DNA from: CAWABB01 sp963701735
Lineage (GTDB): Bacteria > Bacteroidota > Ignavibacteria > UBA10030 > UBA6906
Length of the DNA: 64,000 bases
NCBI GenBank assembly: GCA_963701735.1
Contig: CAVPBI010000026.1
Coordinates: 248,001-312,000, forward strand
Direction: 5' to 3'
In this document: one piece after another, positions 17,916 to 26,536 of the stretch
Layout: every line of letters begins with the position of its first letter
Numbering within the stretch: the stretch's first letter is position 1
Notes under the pieces: model-generated
Seen by the model: the letters and a program-made list of their open reading frames with translations, nothing else
What the model was told of the DNA's origin: nothing
The model's database searches: none
Translations under genes and position numbers: made by a program

Positions 17916-17948
17916 TTGACCTTCCCCCCGGAAATCCCGATATTTAAG
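17916..17948 (+). promoter_or_regulatory. Candidate Bacteroidota-type promoter
   Basis: TTG (17916-17918), 22-bp spacer, TATTTAAG (17941-17948), a partial match to TAnnTTTG, about 23 bp before the ATG at 17972. Confidence 0.4.
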
Positions 17949-17971
17949 GATACATCTTTCGCGGGGTTTCC

Positions 17972-18316
17972 ATGTTCAAAAAACTCTTCTATCTCGTCCT
18001 GCTCGTCGCTTTCGGTCTCGGCATCTGGGTCGGATTTGCCCTCTGGACCGGGATCTATTCCGTGTATTCATACCCTCCGACGGCCGAGAACTCTGAAGGG
18101 ACGACGCTCCTGATAGGCCGCGACCCCGGGGAGCCGATGTTCAATTCCCCGGACGCCAAGGCACCCGCGAAGAAGAAGCCCCAGAAGAATACTGGAATCG
18201 GCTTTGGTTCCCCGATCAAGTCCAAGCGTCCCATTGAAATCCGGACGATCGTCAAGCTTCCGTACATCAAATGGGCCTACGAGAAGTCGCTCGAGGAAGC
18301 CGAAGCCGGGGAGTAG
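17972..18316 (+). CDS. Hypothetical membrane-anchored protein
   Basis: A 114-residue protein with one N-terminal membrane segment (about residues 4-28, LFYLVLLVAFGLGIWVGFAL) followed by a periplasmic, Lys/Pro-rich tail (APAKKKPQKN) and a short charged end. It has no recognised domain. The promoter-like sequence upstream and the normal codon pattern support it as real. It precedes the MacAB-like export genes by about 170 bp and might be part of that transcript, but no functional tie can be shown. Confidence 0.6.
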   Translation: MFKKLFYLVLLVAFGLGIWVGFALWTGIYSVYSYPPTAENSEGTTLLIGRDPGEPMFNSPDAKAPAKKKPQKNTGIGFGSPIKSKRPIEIRTIVKLPYIKWAYEKSLEEAEAGE

Positions 18317-18487
18317 AGCCTGTGTCCGACCGTCCACTCCCGGCAGCGGATTCTCGCCCCTCGTCGGGATGTATGTGATCCTGCCCCGCCGGGGGGCCGT
18401 CAAGGAATCTTCCTTTGCGCGGGCGGGAATTGAAACTTCCTCCTTCGCCCCCGCGTTCATACTGAGTTACCTCATCAGACATTACAC

Positions 18488-19686
18488 ATGACACCAGAAT
18501 CAAGCGCCGGCGATCTTTCGAGCCTCAGAATCAGCCGGGACAAGAAGAAGGCTCCCGAGGGGATGTCTCCGCGGTCACGCATCATTCTCGCGGTGGTCAT
18601 CTGTGCGGTCCTGGGTGTGGCAGGCTTCCTGTTCTTCCGCGGCGGAGTCTCCCCGACGGCTGAGGTCGAAATGACGTCTGCCGTCATGACCTCTCCCTCC
18701 CAGGCTTCTGCGGTCCTGACCGCAAGCGGCTATGTCGTCGCGCAGCAGCGCGCGGCGGTCGCATCCAAAGGCACCGGGCGTCTCGTCTACCTCGGCGTGG
18801 AAGAGGGCGACAGAGTGAAGAAGGGTCAGATTCTCGCGCGCATCGAGGACGCGGATATGGTCGCGGGCCTCGACCGCGCACGCGCGAACCTGGAAGTGGC
18901 GCAGGCTGAGTACGACGACGCCGAGAGGACGTTCAAGTCGGACGCAATCCCTGTTCAATCAGGGCCTGGCATCGCAGGCGGAGATCGACGCAGCGAACTC
19001 CAGATTTGCGCGCATTCGCGCGGCGATCGCGGCGGCCCGGGCCACCGTGGCCGAAGCGGACGTGGCGTTCGAGAACACCCGCATCCGTGCGCCGTTCGAC
19101 GGCACCGTCCTGACCAAGGATGCCGACATCGGCGAGGTGGTCGCGCCGTTCGCGGCCTCCGCCAGTGTCGCGCGGGGCCGTCGTCACGATGGCGGACATG
19201 AAATCTCTGCAGGTCGAGGCGGACGTGTCCGAATCGAATATCATGCGGGTGTCCGGTGGACAGCCATGCGAGATTGTCCTTGACTCGTACCCCGAGAAGC
19301 GCTACCGCGGAACCGTCTACAAGATCGTCCCGACCGCCGACCGGGCGAAAGCGACCGTGCTTACAAAGGTGGCATTCCTTGATCTCGACGAACGCGTTCT
19401 GCCCGAGATGAGCGCAAAGGTCACGTTCCTCGCGAAGGGATCCGACACCGCGAACGTCGGCGTCCCGCCGCGATTGACCGTCGCGGCCTCCGCCATCGCC
19501 AGCCGCAACGGCCAGAGCGTCGTCTTCGTCATCCGCGACGGGCAGGTCACCGAGACGCCCGTCACGACCGGTGCGACGACCGGAAATCGGGTGGAAATCA
19601 CCGGGGGGCTCACGCAGGGGGATCGCCTGGTCGACCGCCCCGATGCGTCGCTCGCCACCGGACATAAGGTCCGGGTGAAAGAATAA
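18488..19686 (+). CDS. HlyD/MacA-type periplasmic adaptor subunit, interrupted by two frameshifts
   Basis: Membrane-fusion protein that links an inner-membrane ABC transporter to the outer membrane. One N-terminal membrane segment (about residues 35-55) precedes a lipoyl-like domain (VASKGTGRLVYLGVEEGDRVKKG...). A coiled-coil hairpin (RANLEVAQAEYDDAERTF...QAEIDAANSRFARI), TRIRAPFDGTVLTKDADIGE and a beta-barrel ending ITGGLTQGDRLVDRP follow. The frame changes at about 18940-18955 and again at about 19160-19180. Each change removes one base, and the joined product (about 398 residues) is continuous with the family. An extra A in AA and an extra G in GGGG would explain both. It forms an operon with the ATPase and two permeases. 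Confidence 0.85.
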
Positions 19687-19735
19687 TCGTCCCGCGACAC
19701 GGGACTCACCAGACGTCTCACAGGAACCACGACCG

Positions 19736-20401
19736 ATGATCACCGTCAACAACGTCAGCAAATCGTACCATCGCGACAAGATCGAGATCCCGGTCCTCTC
19801 GAGTATCACGATCCGCGTCCCGGAGGCCGAATTCCTCGCACTGATGGGCCCGTCAGGATCGGGGAAGACCACCCTGCTCAACATGATCGCCGGCATCGAC
19901 AGGCCCGACACGGGGAGCATCACCGTCGGTGACACCGAGATCACGAGCCTGAGCGAATCGGACCTCGCGAAATGGCGGTCCAACCACGTCGGGTTTATCT
20001 TCCAGTTCTACAACCTCCTGCCGGTCCTGACCGCATTCGAGAACGTCGAACTCCCCCTCCTGCTCACCTCCATGAACAAGCCCGAGCGCAGGAGGCAGGT
20101 GGAAACCGCGCTGAAGCTCGTGGGCCTCGGCGACCGGATGGATCATTACCCGAAGCAGCTCTCAGGCGGGCAGGAGCAGCGCGTGGCCATCGCCCGCGCC
20201 ATCGTCACCGACCCGACCGTGCTCGTGGCGGACGAGCCCACCGGCGACCTGGACAAGGTCTCTGCACACGAGATCATGAACCTGCTGGAGCGGCTGAACA
20301 AGGAGTTCAAGAAGACCATCGTCATGGTGACGCACGATCCCCGGGCGGCCGAAAAGGCGCACAAGGTCATGCATCTTGACAAGGGCGAGTTGACGACCTA
20401 G
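19736..20401 (+). CDS. ABC transporter ATP-binding protein (MacB/LolD type)
   Basis: Nucleotide-binding subunit powering the neighbouring permeases. The 221 residues show Walker A GPSGSGKT (38-45), the Q-loop FQFYNLLPVLTAFENVELP, signature LSGGQEQRV (about 142-150), Walker B VLVADEPTGDLD and the H-loop MVTHDP. The length and the YNLLPVLTAFENVELPLLL region are those of the LolD/MacB/FtsE class, which works with FtsX-like permeases on substrates taken from the outer leaflet of the inner membrane. It sits 49 bp after the adaptor gene. Confidence 0.94.
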   Translation: MITVNNVSKSYHRDKIEIPVLSSITIRVPEAEFLALMGPSGSGKTTLLNMIAGIDRPDTGSITVGDTEITSLSESDLAKWRSNHVGFIFQFYNLLPVLTAFENVELPLLLTSMNKPERRRQVETALKLVGLGDRMDHYPKQLSGGQEQRVAIARAIVTDPTVLVADEPTGDLDKVSAHEIMNLLERLNKEFKKTIVMVTHDPRAAEKAHKVMHLDKGELTT

Positions 20402-20505
20402 TCCCCCACCGGATGGCTGGCCGTACAGACCAATGGTCACAGGTGCTCGTTCCATGTATCAACGACACAGAGCGCCGTCTGAGGATTGTTTCTGGAACGG
20501 CACGA
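20398..20505 (+). repeat. Intergenic repeat element, copy B
   Basis: Diverged second copy of the element at 8925-9030. It starts on the stop codon of the ATPase gene (CTAGTCCCCCACCG) and ends GGAACGGCACGAG. Ordered blocks GTGCTCG, TCCA, TCAAC, GCCGT and GGAACGGCAC align with copy A with only small gaps. GCGCCGT at 20472 can fold onto ACGGCAC at the end. The terminal inverted repeat of copy A is not preserved here. Confidence 0.45.
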
Positions 20506-20515
20506 GGAGAGGCGA

Positions 20516-21682
20516 ATGTTTGTCCTGAAACTGATTCTTAAGAACGCGGGGCGTCACAAGCTCCGTACGGCTCTGACGATCCTCGGCATCGCCATCGCCG
20601 TGATGTCGTTCGTGTTTCTGCGGACCATCGTCACAGCCTGGTCGTACGGCGTCGAGGCGTCCGCGGCGAACCGGATGATCGTGCGCCATTCCGTATCGTT
20701 CATCTTCCCCCTCCCGCTGGCCTACCGCGACCAGATCGCCCGTGTCCCCGGTGTCGAGACGGTGTCGTACGCAAACTGGTTCCAGGGGTCGTTCAAGGAT
20801 CCCGCGGATTTCAAGAACTTCTTCCCGCGCCTCGGGGTGGACCCGGAAACCTACTTCAACGTCTATCCGGAGTACCTGGTGCCGCCCGCGCAGATGGCAG
20901 ACTTCCTGAAAGAGCGGAACGCCTGCATCGTGGGCGAGAAGATCGCGAAGGAACACGGCTTCAAGATCGGGGACATCATCCCGATCGAAGGCGACATCTA
21001 CCCCGGACAGTGGGAGTTCGTGGTCCGCGGCATCTACAAGGGGAAGGACGCGACCGCGGACGAAACCCAGATGTTCTTCAGCTGGAAGTACCTTGACGAG
21101 CGGATCGGGCAGGAACAGCCGGCCCGCGCGGGACAGGTCGGCTGGTACCTCTTCCGCGTGACCGACCCGGCGGCCATGCCGACCATCGCCCGGACCATCG
21201 ACGAACAGTACCGGAATTCGCGCGCGGGCACCAAGACGGAGACCGAGCGGGAGTTCCAGCAGAGCTTTGTGTCGATGTCGAGCGCGATCATCTCGTCTCT
21301 CGAGGCTATCTCCCTCGTGATCATCGGGATCATCCTGCTCGTGCTGGCGAACACGATCGTCATGTCGGCGCGTGAACGCACCCGCGAGTACGCCGTCCTC
21401 AAAACGCTCGGGTTCTCGCCCGGACACGTGGTGGGACTCATCGGCGGCGAGTCGTTGATGATCGGGCTGATCGGCGGCGCGCTCGGATTGCTGCTGGCAT
21501 ACCCTGTGACCGCCGCGTTCGCGCAGGCGTTTCCGACGTTCTTCCCGGTGTTCACAGTAGCGCCGTGGACGATCGCGCTGGCGGTCGGCGTCGCCCTCGT
21601 CGCCGCCGTTGTCGCAGCCCTGTTCCCCGTCTTCCGCGCCCTCCGCATCAGCATCGCGGAAGGCCTTCGAACGATCGGATAG
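20516..21682 (+). CDS. ABC transporter permease, FtsX/MacB type (first)
   Basis: Inner-membrane permease with an N-terminal membrane segment (about residues 15-38), a large periplasmic MacB-type core domain (about 45-255) and three C-terminal helices forming the FtsX domain (about 265-385; IISSLEAISLVIIGIILLVLANTIV, then the ARERTREYAVLKTLGF coupling motif). The 388 residues match one half of a MacB/LolC-like permease. The start at 20516 follows GAGGAGAGG; an ATG 30 bp upstream lies within that region. The second permease starts 5 bp downstream. Confidence 0.92.
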   Translation: MFVLKLILKNAGRHKLRTALTILGIAIAVMSFVFLRTIVTAWSYGVEASAANRMIVRHSVSFIFPLPLAYRDQIARVPGVETVSYANWFQGSFKDPADFKNFFPRLGVDPETYFNVYPEYLVPPAQMADFLKERNACIVGEKIAKEHGFKIGDIIPIEGDIYPGQWEFVVRGIYKGKDATADETQMFFSWKYLDERIGQEQPARAGQVGWYLFRVTDPAAMPTIARTIDEQYRNSRAGTKTETEREFQQSFVSMSSAIISSLEAISLVIIGIILLVLANTIVMSARERTREYAVLKTLGFSPGHVVGLIGGESLMIGLIGGALGLLLAYPVTAAFAQAFPTFFPVFTVAPWTIALAVGVALVAAVVAALFPVFRALRISIAEGLRTIG

Positions 21683-21687
21683 TCACC

Positions 21688-22860
21688 ATGAGCATCCCTC
21701 TTTCGTACACGTGGCGGAGCCTCTGGGCACGGCGTATGACCACGGCGCTGACGCTGATCGGCATCGCCCTCGTGGTCTTCGTCTTCGCGTCGATCCTGAT
21801 GCTGGCGACAGGCATCGAGCGGACGCTCGTGACCTCGGGGGACCCTCAGAACGTCATCATCCTCCGGCGAGCGGCGAATTCGGAGCTGGTCAGTCAGGTC
21901 GGCCGCGAGGAGGCCAGCATTCTGAAGACGTACCCGCAGGTCGCCATCGGCGCGGACGGAAGACCGGTCGCATCCACGGAGACCGTGGTCATCATCAACC
22001 TCGCGAAGATCGGCTCGAACGACATGGGGAACATCCTCGTGCGGGGCGTGTCGCCCGAAGCCTTCACGCTCCGGCCGCAGGTGAAGCTCACCAAGGGGCG
22101 TATGTTCTCCTTCGGCAGCGACGAGGTGATCGTCGGCTCGAACGTGGCGCAGCGGTTCCAGGGAACCGGGGTCGGGAGCAAGATCCGTATCGGCGAGGAC
22201 CAGTGGACGATCGTGGGTGTGTTTGAAGCGGGCGGGACGGCGTTCGATTCGGAGGTGTGGGCCGACGCCGAGGTCCTGATGCCGTCTCTCGGCAGGCAGT
22301 CGGTGTTCTCGTCGATCACCATGCGGTTGAATTCCGAAGGCGACTTCCAGGCGATCAAGGACGCGATCACTGCGGACCCGCGGACGCAATCATCGGACGT
22401 GAAACGCGAGCAGCAGTACTACCGCGAGCAGTCGGAGACCATGGCGAACTTCATCCGCATTCTCGGGCTGGTCGTCACAGTCATCTTTGCCTTCGGGGCG
22501 GTCATCGGGGCGGTGATCACCATGTACGCAGCGGTCGCGAACCGGACCGTGGAAATCGGGACCATGCGTGCGCTCGGCTTCCGGCGCGGCAGCATCCTCA
22601 GCGCGTTCCTGATCGAGTCGATCCTGCTCTCGCTCATCGGGGGGATCGGCGGACTTCTTCTGGCCTCGCTCACCTCGTTTATTCAGATCTCGACCATCAA
22701 CTTCGGGTCGTTCTCCGAGCTGGCGTTCGGGTTCACACTCTCGCCGCAGGTGGTGCTGTACTCCCTCGGGTTCTCCGTACTGATGGGAATTGCGGGAGGG
22801 TTCTTCCCGTCGGTTCGCGCCGCGAGGCTGAGCATCCTGAACGCCCTGAGGTCTTCCTGA
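21688..22860 (+). CDS. ABC transporter permease, FtsX/MacB type (second)
   Basis: Second FtsX-type permease, 390 residues, with the same plan as the first: N-terminal helix (about 14-40), periplasmic core and three C-terminal helices (about 250-385). The cytoplasmic coupling segment NRTVEIGTMRALGFRRGSIL is present. Two different permeases with one ATPase and one adaptor suggest a heterodimeric LolCE-like or MacAB-like exporter. No outer-membrane TolC gene is in this operon, but one is present in the operon at 27.6-28.9 kb. The substrate is unknown. Confidence 0.92.
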   Translation: MSIPLSYTWRSLWARRMTTALTLIGIALVVFVFASILMLATGIERTLVTSGDPQNVIILRRAANSELVSQVGREEASILKTYPQVAIGADGRPVASTETVVIINLAKIGSNDMGNILVRGVSPEAFTLRPQVKLTKGRMFSFGSDEVIVGSNVAQRFQGTGVGSKIRIGEDQWTIVGVFEAGGTAFDSEVWADAEVLMPSLGRQSVFSSITMRLNSEGDFQAIKDAITADPRTQSSDVKREQQYYREQSETMANFIRILGLVVTVIFAFGAVIGAVITMYAAVANRTVEIGTMRALGFRRGSILSAFLIESILLSLIGGIGGLLLASLTSFIQISTINFGSFSELAFGFTLSPQVVLYSLGFSVLMGIAGGFFPSVRAARLSILNALRSS

Positions 22861-22879
22861 GATGGGCGCGTCCCGGACG

Positions 22880-22907
22880 TCCAGTGTGGTGACATCCTGT
22901 CACTGGA
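22880..22907 (+). terminator. Candidate hairpin after the export operon
   Basis: Nested inverted repeat in a convergent gap: TCCA...TGGA outside and GTGACA-TCC-TGTCAC inside (22889-22903), with an alternative TCCAGTG/CACTGGA pairing. There is no T-run, so it is a candidate structure or bidirectional pause site rather than a clear Rho-independent terminator. Confidence 0.35.
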
Positions 22908-23031
22908 TGTGCTGAGTCGCTGCAGATTCCCATCTGGTTTTGAGGCCTGCACCGCACGCCTGAATGGATGTCAGCCTGATAGCGACTTCTGCGCCAGGCC
23001 CTTCCTTCGATCCCTCCCTGCCCCAGTCCCG

Positions 23032-23757
23032 TCAGGACGCCGCGGCCGTGAGCCAGCGGATAAACGGCATGCACTGGCGGAAGACGCGGACAACGGTATT
23101 CTGAAACGCGGGCTTCAACGCCGGCTCGTGCCCTGACTCGACGCCGACGTAGAACTGCTTGTGCTTGAGGTGCTCGATCAACGGGTGTTCCGGAACGTAT
23201 CCAAGGGGCGCGCGTGAGAGCATCTCGCCCTGAATCCCTCCGAACGCGGTCCGGAACTGGCGGCTCCTGACAATCGCCAGGAACGGCTCGGGGTCGTCCA
23301 CAATCGCTTTCCGGATCTTCTTGAGCTGATCCCCCGAAGGCATATACAGCCCGCCGCCGATGAAGATCTCGCCAGGCTCGACCCCCACATACAAACCGGG
23401 GTTCTCGATCGGACCACCGGGGCCCCGCAGCCGGAAGCTCGCGGCGATGTTCGTCTTGTATGGCGTCTTGTCCTTGCTGAACCGCGTGTCGCGATAGATG
23501 CGGAAGATGGAGCCCTTCGGGTTGAAGTCGATTTCGGGGATCTCCTCGCCGAGCTCCCGCCGCAAACCGGCGATGAGGCACTGCATCGGGAAGCGGACGT
23601 ACTCCTCATACTCCCCTTTGTGCGCCTGGAACCACGCGCGCGTGTTGTTGCGCTTGAGCCGCTGGAGCAGCCTGATCCCTTCTTCCGGAAACCCCTCAAA
23701 CGGGGGGAACATGTCTTCGTCCAACGGGTGCGTGCGTTGCGTCTGTTTCGCGGTCAT
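23032..23757 (-). CDS. DUF2461 domain-containing protein
   Basis: A 241-residue protein of the DUF2461 family (TIGR02453-like), function unknown. Family signatures seen: FPEEGIRLLQRLKRNNTRAWF near the N-terminus, IPEIDFNPKGSIFRIYRDTRFSKDKTPYKTN, then GLYVGVEPGEIFIGGGLYMPSGDQL, and the late HPLIEHLKHKQFYV. The start at 23757 overlaps the stop of the upstream YkgJ-like gene (ATGA), showing translational coupling. DUF2461 genes are widespread in Bacteroidota; no catalytic residues are established. Confidence 0.88.
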   Translation of the reverse strand: MTAKQTQRTHPLDEDMFPPFEGFPEEGIRLLQRLKRNNTRAWFQAHKGEYEEYVRFPMQCLIAGLRRELGEEIPEIDFNPKGSIFRIYRDTRFSKDKTPYKTNIAASFRLRGPGGPIENPGLYVGVEPGEIFIGGGLYMPSGDQLKKIRKAIVDDPEPFLAIVRSRQFRTAFGGIQGEMLSRAPLGYVPEHPLIEHLKHKQFYVGVESGHEPALKPAFQNTVVRVFRQCMPFIRWLTAAAS

Positions 23758-24167
23758 CTCTTCTTTCCTCGCAGGACATTCTTCCCTGTCTTTGTGCCTC
23801 CACGCGCCAGCTCCGCTTTCATCTCCGCCAGGAGCTGGTTCCCCTTGTCCCACACGTCGAAGCTGAGTCTCCCCATCGCGTGAAGCGTCTGCGCCGCCTG
23901 CAGGTCGTACCTGAGGGCCACCGAGCGGCAGTCAGCTGCGCGGCAGAGCGCGGGCGCGCGGCCGTGGATCGTACATCCGTGTTCGTCAAGGTAGACGCAG
24001 TCGCCGTTCGGCTTGTGCGCGAGCATCAGCGCGCCGGGGATGTACGGGTGCGGCTCCGACTCGTAGCCTCGCGAGAGGTCTTCTTCCTCGAGCCTGACCG
24101 CATCCCCCTGGCAACAGAGCCGGCACCCCTGGCAGGGAACGAATTGAGCTGTGAGCTTTCGAGGCAT
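23754..24167 (-). CDS. YkgJ-family zinc/iron-chelating cysteine-rich protein
   Basis: A 137-residue protein of the CxxCxxCC (YkgJ, UPF0153) family thought to bind zinc or an iron-sulfur cluster. The N-terminal FVPCQGCRLCCQGDAVRL carries four cysteines; further ligands lie in GDCVYLDEHGCTIHGRAPALCRAADCR (four cysteines). The C-terminal 20 residues are Lys/Gly-rich. The start at 24167 (MPRKLTAQF) is preferred over an ATG nine residues upstream. It overlaps the DUF2461 gene by 4 bp. The role is unknown. Confidence 0.85.
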   Translation of the reverse strand: MPRKLTAQFVPCQGCRLCCQGDAVRLEEEDLSRGYESEPHPYIPGALMLAHKPNGDCVYLDEHGCTIHGRAPALCRAADCRSVALRYDLQAAQTLHAMGRLSFDVWDKGNQLLAEMKAELARGGTKTGKNVLRGKKR

Positions 24168-24260
24168 GGAGACTGAATGTACGCGCGGGTCCATCGAAAA
24201 TCAACACGCACATACGCCGGGTTGAGACACGCCAGAGTGAGCCGGCACGTGACCGAAAGC

Positions 24261-25418
24261 CTACTCCAGCGTCTCCCGGAACCGTGCGACCGCGAGCGTG
24301 AGGATGGCCACGCCCAGCCCGAGCAGGGCAAGGGCCTGGGGCCAGAGCTCCGCGATGCCGGACCCCTTCAGGAAGACGCCCCGGACGATCTCGAGGAAGT
24401 ACCGCAGCGGGATCAGGTACGTCGCGTACTGGATGATGCGCGGCATGTTGGAGATCGGAAACGCGAACCCCGACAGGTAGATGAACGGCATGAAGAAGAA
24501 GAACTGCGCGATCAGCATCGCCTGCTGCTGCGACTTCGCGATCGTGGAGATGAACAGACCGAGGCCGAGCGTCGTGAGGATAAACAGGCCACTCAGGCTT
24601 AACAGCAGCGGAAGACTTCCCACCGTCGGGACCTTGAACCAGTAGCGTGCCAGGGCCAGGACGACGACCACGTCGACGAACCCGATGAGAACAAAGGGAA
24701 TCAGCTTGCCCAGGATAAGCTCGTAGGGTCTGATGGGCGACACGAGCAACTGCTCAAGCGTGCCGATCTCCTTCTCCTTCACGATCGCGAGGGAGGTCAG
24801 GGTCATCGTGATGATCATGAGCACCAGCGCCACGACGCCCGGGACCATGAAGTTCGAGCTCTTCAGATCGGGGTTGAACCAGACGCGCGGTTCGGGAATG
24901 ATCGTCCCCGACGCCATCCCCTGCAGCCGGACCTGTTCTGGCCGCCCGGCCCCCGCAGCGTATGCAGCCACGATCTGAGTCGCGTAGCTGAGCAGGATGC
25001 TGGCGGTGTTCGCATCCGACCCGTCAAAGATCATCTGCAGCTGGGGGGAACGCCCGGCCATCAGATCACGACCGAAATTCCGAGGGATGACAAGCCCCAC
25101 CGACGCGTCGCCCTGTTCGATCCTCCGGTCGAGGTCTGCGTCACGATCCACCGAATACTCGTGCACGAAATACCCGGACGTCGTGAACTCGCGGATCAGA
25201 TCCCTGCTCTCGGCAGTCCTGTCCTGATCCCGGACGACCATGACGCTGTATTTGATGTCCGTGGTCGCGGTGTATCCGAGCACCAGCACCTGCAGGATCG
25301 GGGCGACAAGCGAGATGCCGAGCATGCGCCTGTCCTGCCGGACCTGCAGCAGCTCCTTCCGGACGATCCCGGCGATCGTGCCGGCTGATGAAGTGATGCG
25401 TTGGGCGAGAGACCTCAT
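24261..25418 (-). CDS. ABC-2 type exporter permease (YbhR/YhhJ-like), distal
   Basis: Permease with the ABC-2 layout: one N-terminal helix (about 28-52), a large periplasmic domain (about 55-180; VVRDQDRTAESRDLIREF...) and five C-terminal helices (about 185-380), including the amphipathic region EKEIGTLEQLLVSPIRPYELILGK, typical of YhhJ/YbhS. It has 385 residues. It is the last gene of the TetR-led export operon and overlaps the preceding permease by 4 bp. With the second permease it would form a heterodimer, by analogy with YbhFSR. Confidence 0.94.
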   Translation of the reverse strand: MRSLAQRITSSAGTIAGIVRKELLQVRQDRRMLGISLVAPILQVLVLGYTATTDIKYSVMVVRDQDRTAESRDLIREFTTSGYFVHEYSVDRDADLDRRIEQGDASVGLVIPRNFGRDLMAGRSPQLQMIFDGSDANTASILLSYATQIVAAYAAGAGRPEQVRLQGMASGTIIPEPRVWFNPDLKSSNFMVPGVVALVLMIITMTLTSLAIVKEKEIGTLEQLLVSPIRPYELILGKLIPFVLIGFVDVVVVLALARYWFKVPTVGSLPLLLSLSGLFILTTLGLGLFISTIAKSQQQAMLIAQFFFFMPFIYLSGFAFPISNMPRIIQYATYLIPLRYFLEIVRGVFLKGSGIAELWPQALALLGLGVAILTLAVARFRETLE

Positions 25419-26536
25419 GCGCTCCTCTTCTGCATTCGCCTGATGCTCACCCCGAGCATCACGACGGCAAAGACCGCCATGTACAGGAACTGGGGCCAGA
25501 GAACATCCAGACCCACCCCCTTCAGCATCACGCCGCGCACCACGACGAGGAAGAACTTGTTCACCGCCAGGTTCGAGAGGACCTGCAGGACCACCGGCAT
25601 GTTCGAAATCGGAAACACAAATCCCGAGAGGAGAAACGACGGGAGGAGCGATGAAAACACGGACACGAGAAAGGCGACTTGCTGGGAACCCGTGACCGTG
25701 GAAATGAGGAGCCCCTGGCCGAGCGCGCCGAGCGTGATGGCAAGAATTCCCAGGTACAGAACGGCGATGCTTCCGCGGACCTCGACGCCAAAGAGAAGAA
25801 ACCCGATGACCAGAATCGCCGTCGCGGCGACCAGGCTGATGCCCAGGTACGGCACGGTTTTGCCGATGATGATATGCATCGACCGGAGCGGCGATACCAT
25901 GAGTTGCTCCATCGTCCCGCGCTCCTTTTCGCGGACCACGGTGAGGGAGGTCGAGACCACGCCCGTGAGCACCATGATGAAGCCGATCAGCCCGGGAATG
26001 AGGAATTTGGATGTAGCCAGGTCGGGGTTGTACCAGACGCGCGGGCGGAAGTCCACCGGCAGACGGCGTCCTTCGCGGCCGGAAGCCTCAAGCGCGATCC
26101 GCGAGGAATAGTCCACCGTCAGCCGGCCCGCGACCGCCACCGCCTGGCCGGCGCTGTTTGCGTCCGACCCGTCCACAATGATCTGGAGCGGCACATTCCT
26201 GCCGGCCAGCAGATCCGCGCCGAATCCCGCGGGCACGACCACCGCGATCTTTGCCTCCCCATCGAGAAACAGATGCTCGATGGCGGCGTACGAAGCGACG
26301 TCGAATCGATGGTCGAAATACTCCGTGTGTTTGAAATGTTCCAGGTACGCCCGGCTTTCCGGGGTCTTGTCGTAGTCCAGGATGACCAGCGGGAGGTGCC
26401 GCACGTCGAAATTCAAGGCGTAGCCGACCAGGATGATCAGCGCCGACGGGAGCACCAGCAGCATGCCGAGGCTGGTGGGATCGCGGCGGATCTGCCGGAA
26501 CTCTTTCACGATCATCGGGCGGAGCGCGCGTATCAT
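25415..26536 (-). CDS. ABC-2 type exporter permease (YbhS-like), proximal
   Basis: A 373-residue ABC-2 permease with the same topology as its neighbour: N-terminal helix (about 20-45), a periplasmic domain with ILDYDKTPESRAYLEHF, then five helices after residue about 170, including VREKERGTMEQLMVSPLRSMHIIIGK. It overlaps the ATPase gene upstream and the second permease downstream by 4 bp each. Together they form the membrane channel of a tripartite exporter for hydrophobic substrates, by family knowledge; the substrate is not known. Confidence 0.94.
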   Translation of the reverse strand: MIRALRPMIVKEFRQIRRDPTSLGMLLVLPSALIILVGYALNFDVRHLPLVILDYDKTPESRAYLEHFKHTEYFDHRFDVASYAAIEHLFLDGEAKIAVVVPAGFGADLLAGRNVPLQIIVDGSDANSAGQAVAVAGRLTVDYSSRIALEASGREGRRLPVDFRPRVWYNPDLATSKFLIPGLIGFIMVLTGVVSTSLTVVREKERGTMEQLMVSPLRSMHIIIGKTVPYLGISLVAATAILVIGFLLFGVEVRGSIAVLYLGILAITLGALGQGLLISTVTGSQQVAFLVSVFSSLLPSFLLSGFVFPISNMPVVLQVLSNLAVNKFFLVVVRGVMLKGVGLDVLWPQFLYMAVFAVVMLGVSIRRMQKRSA

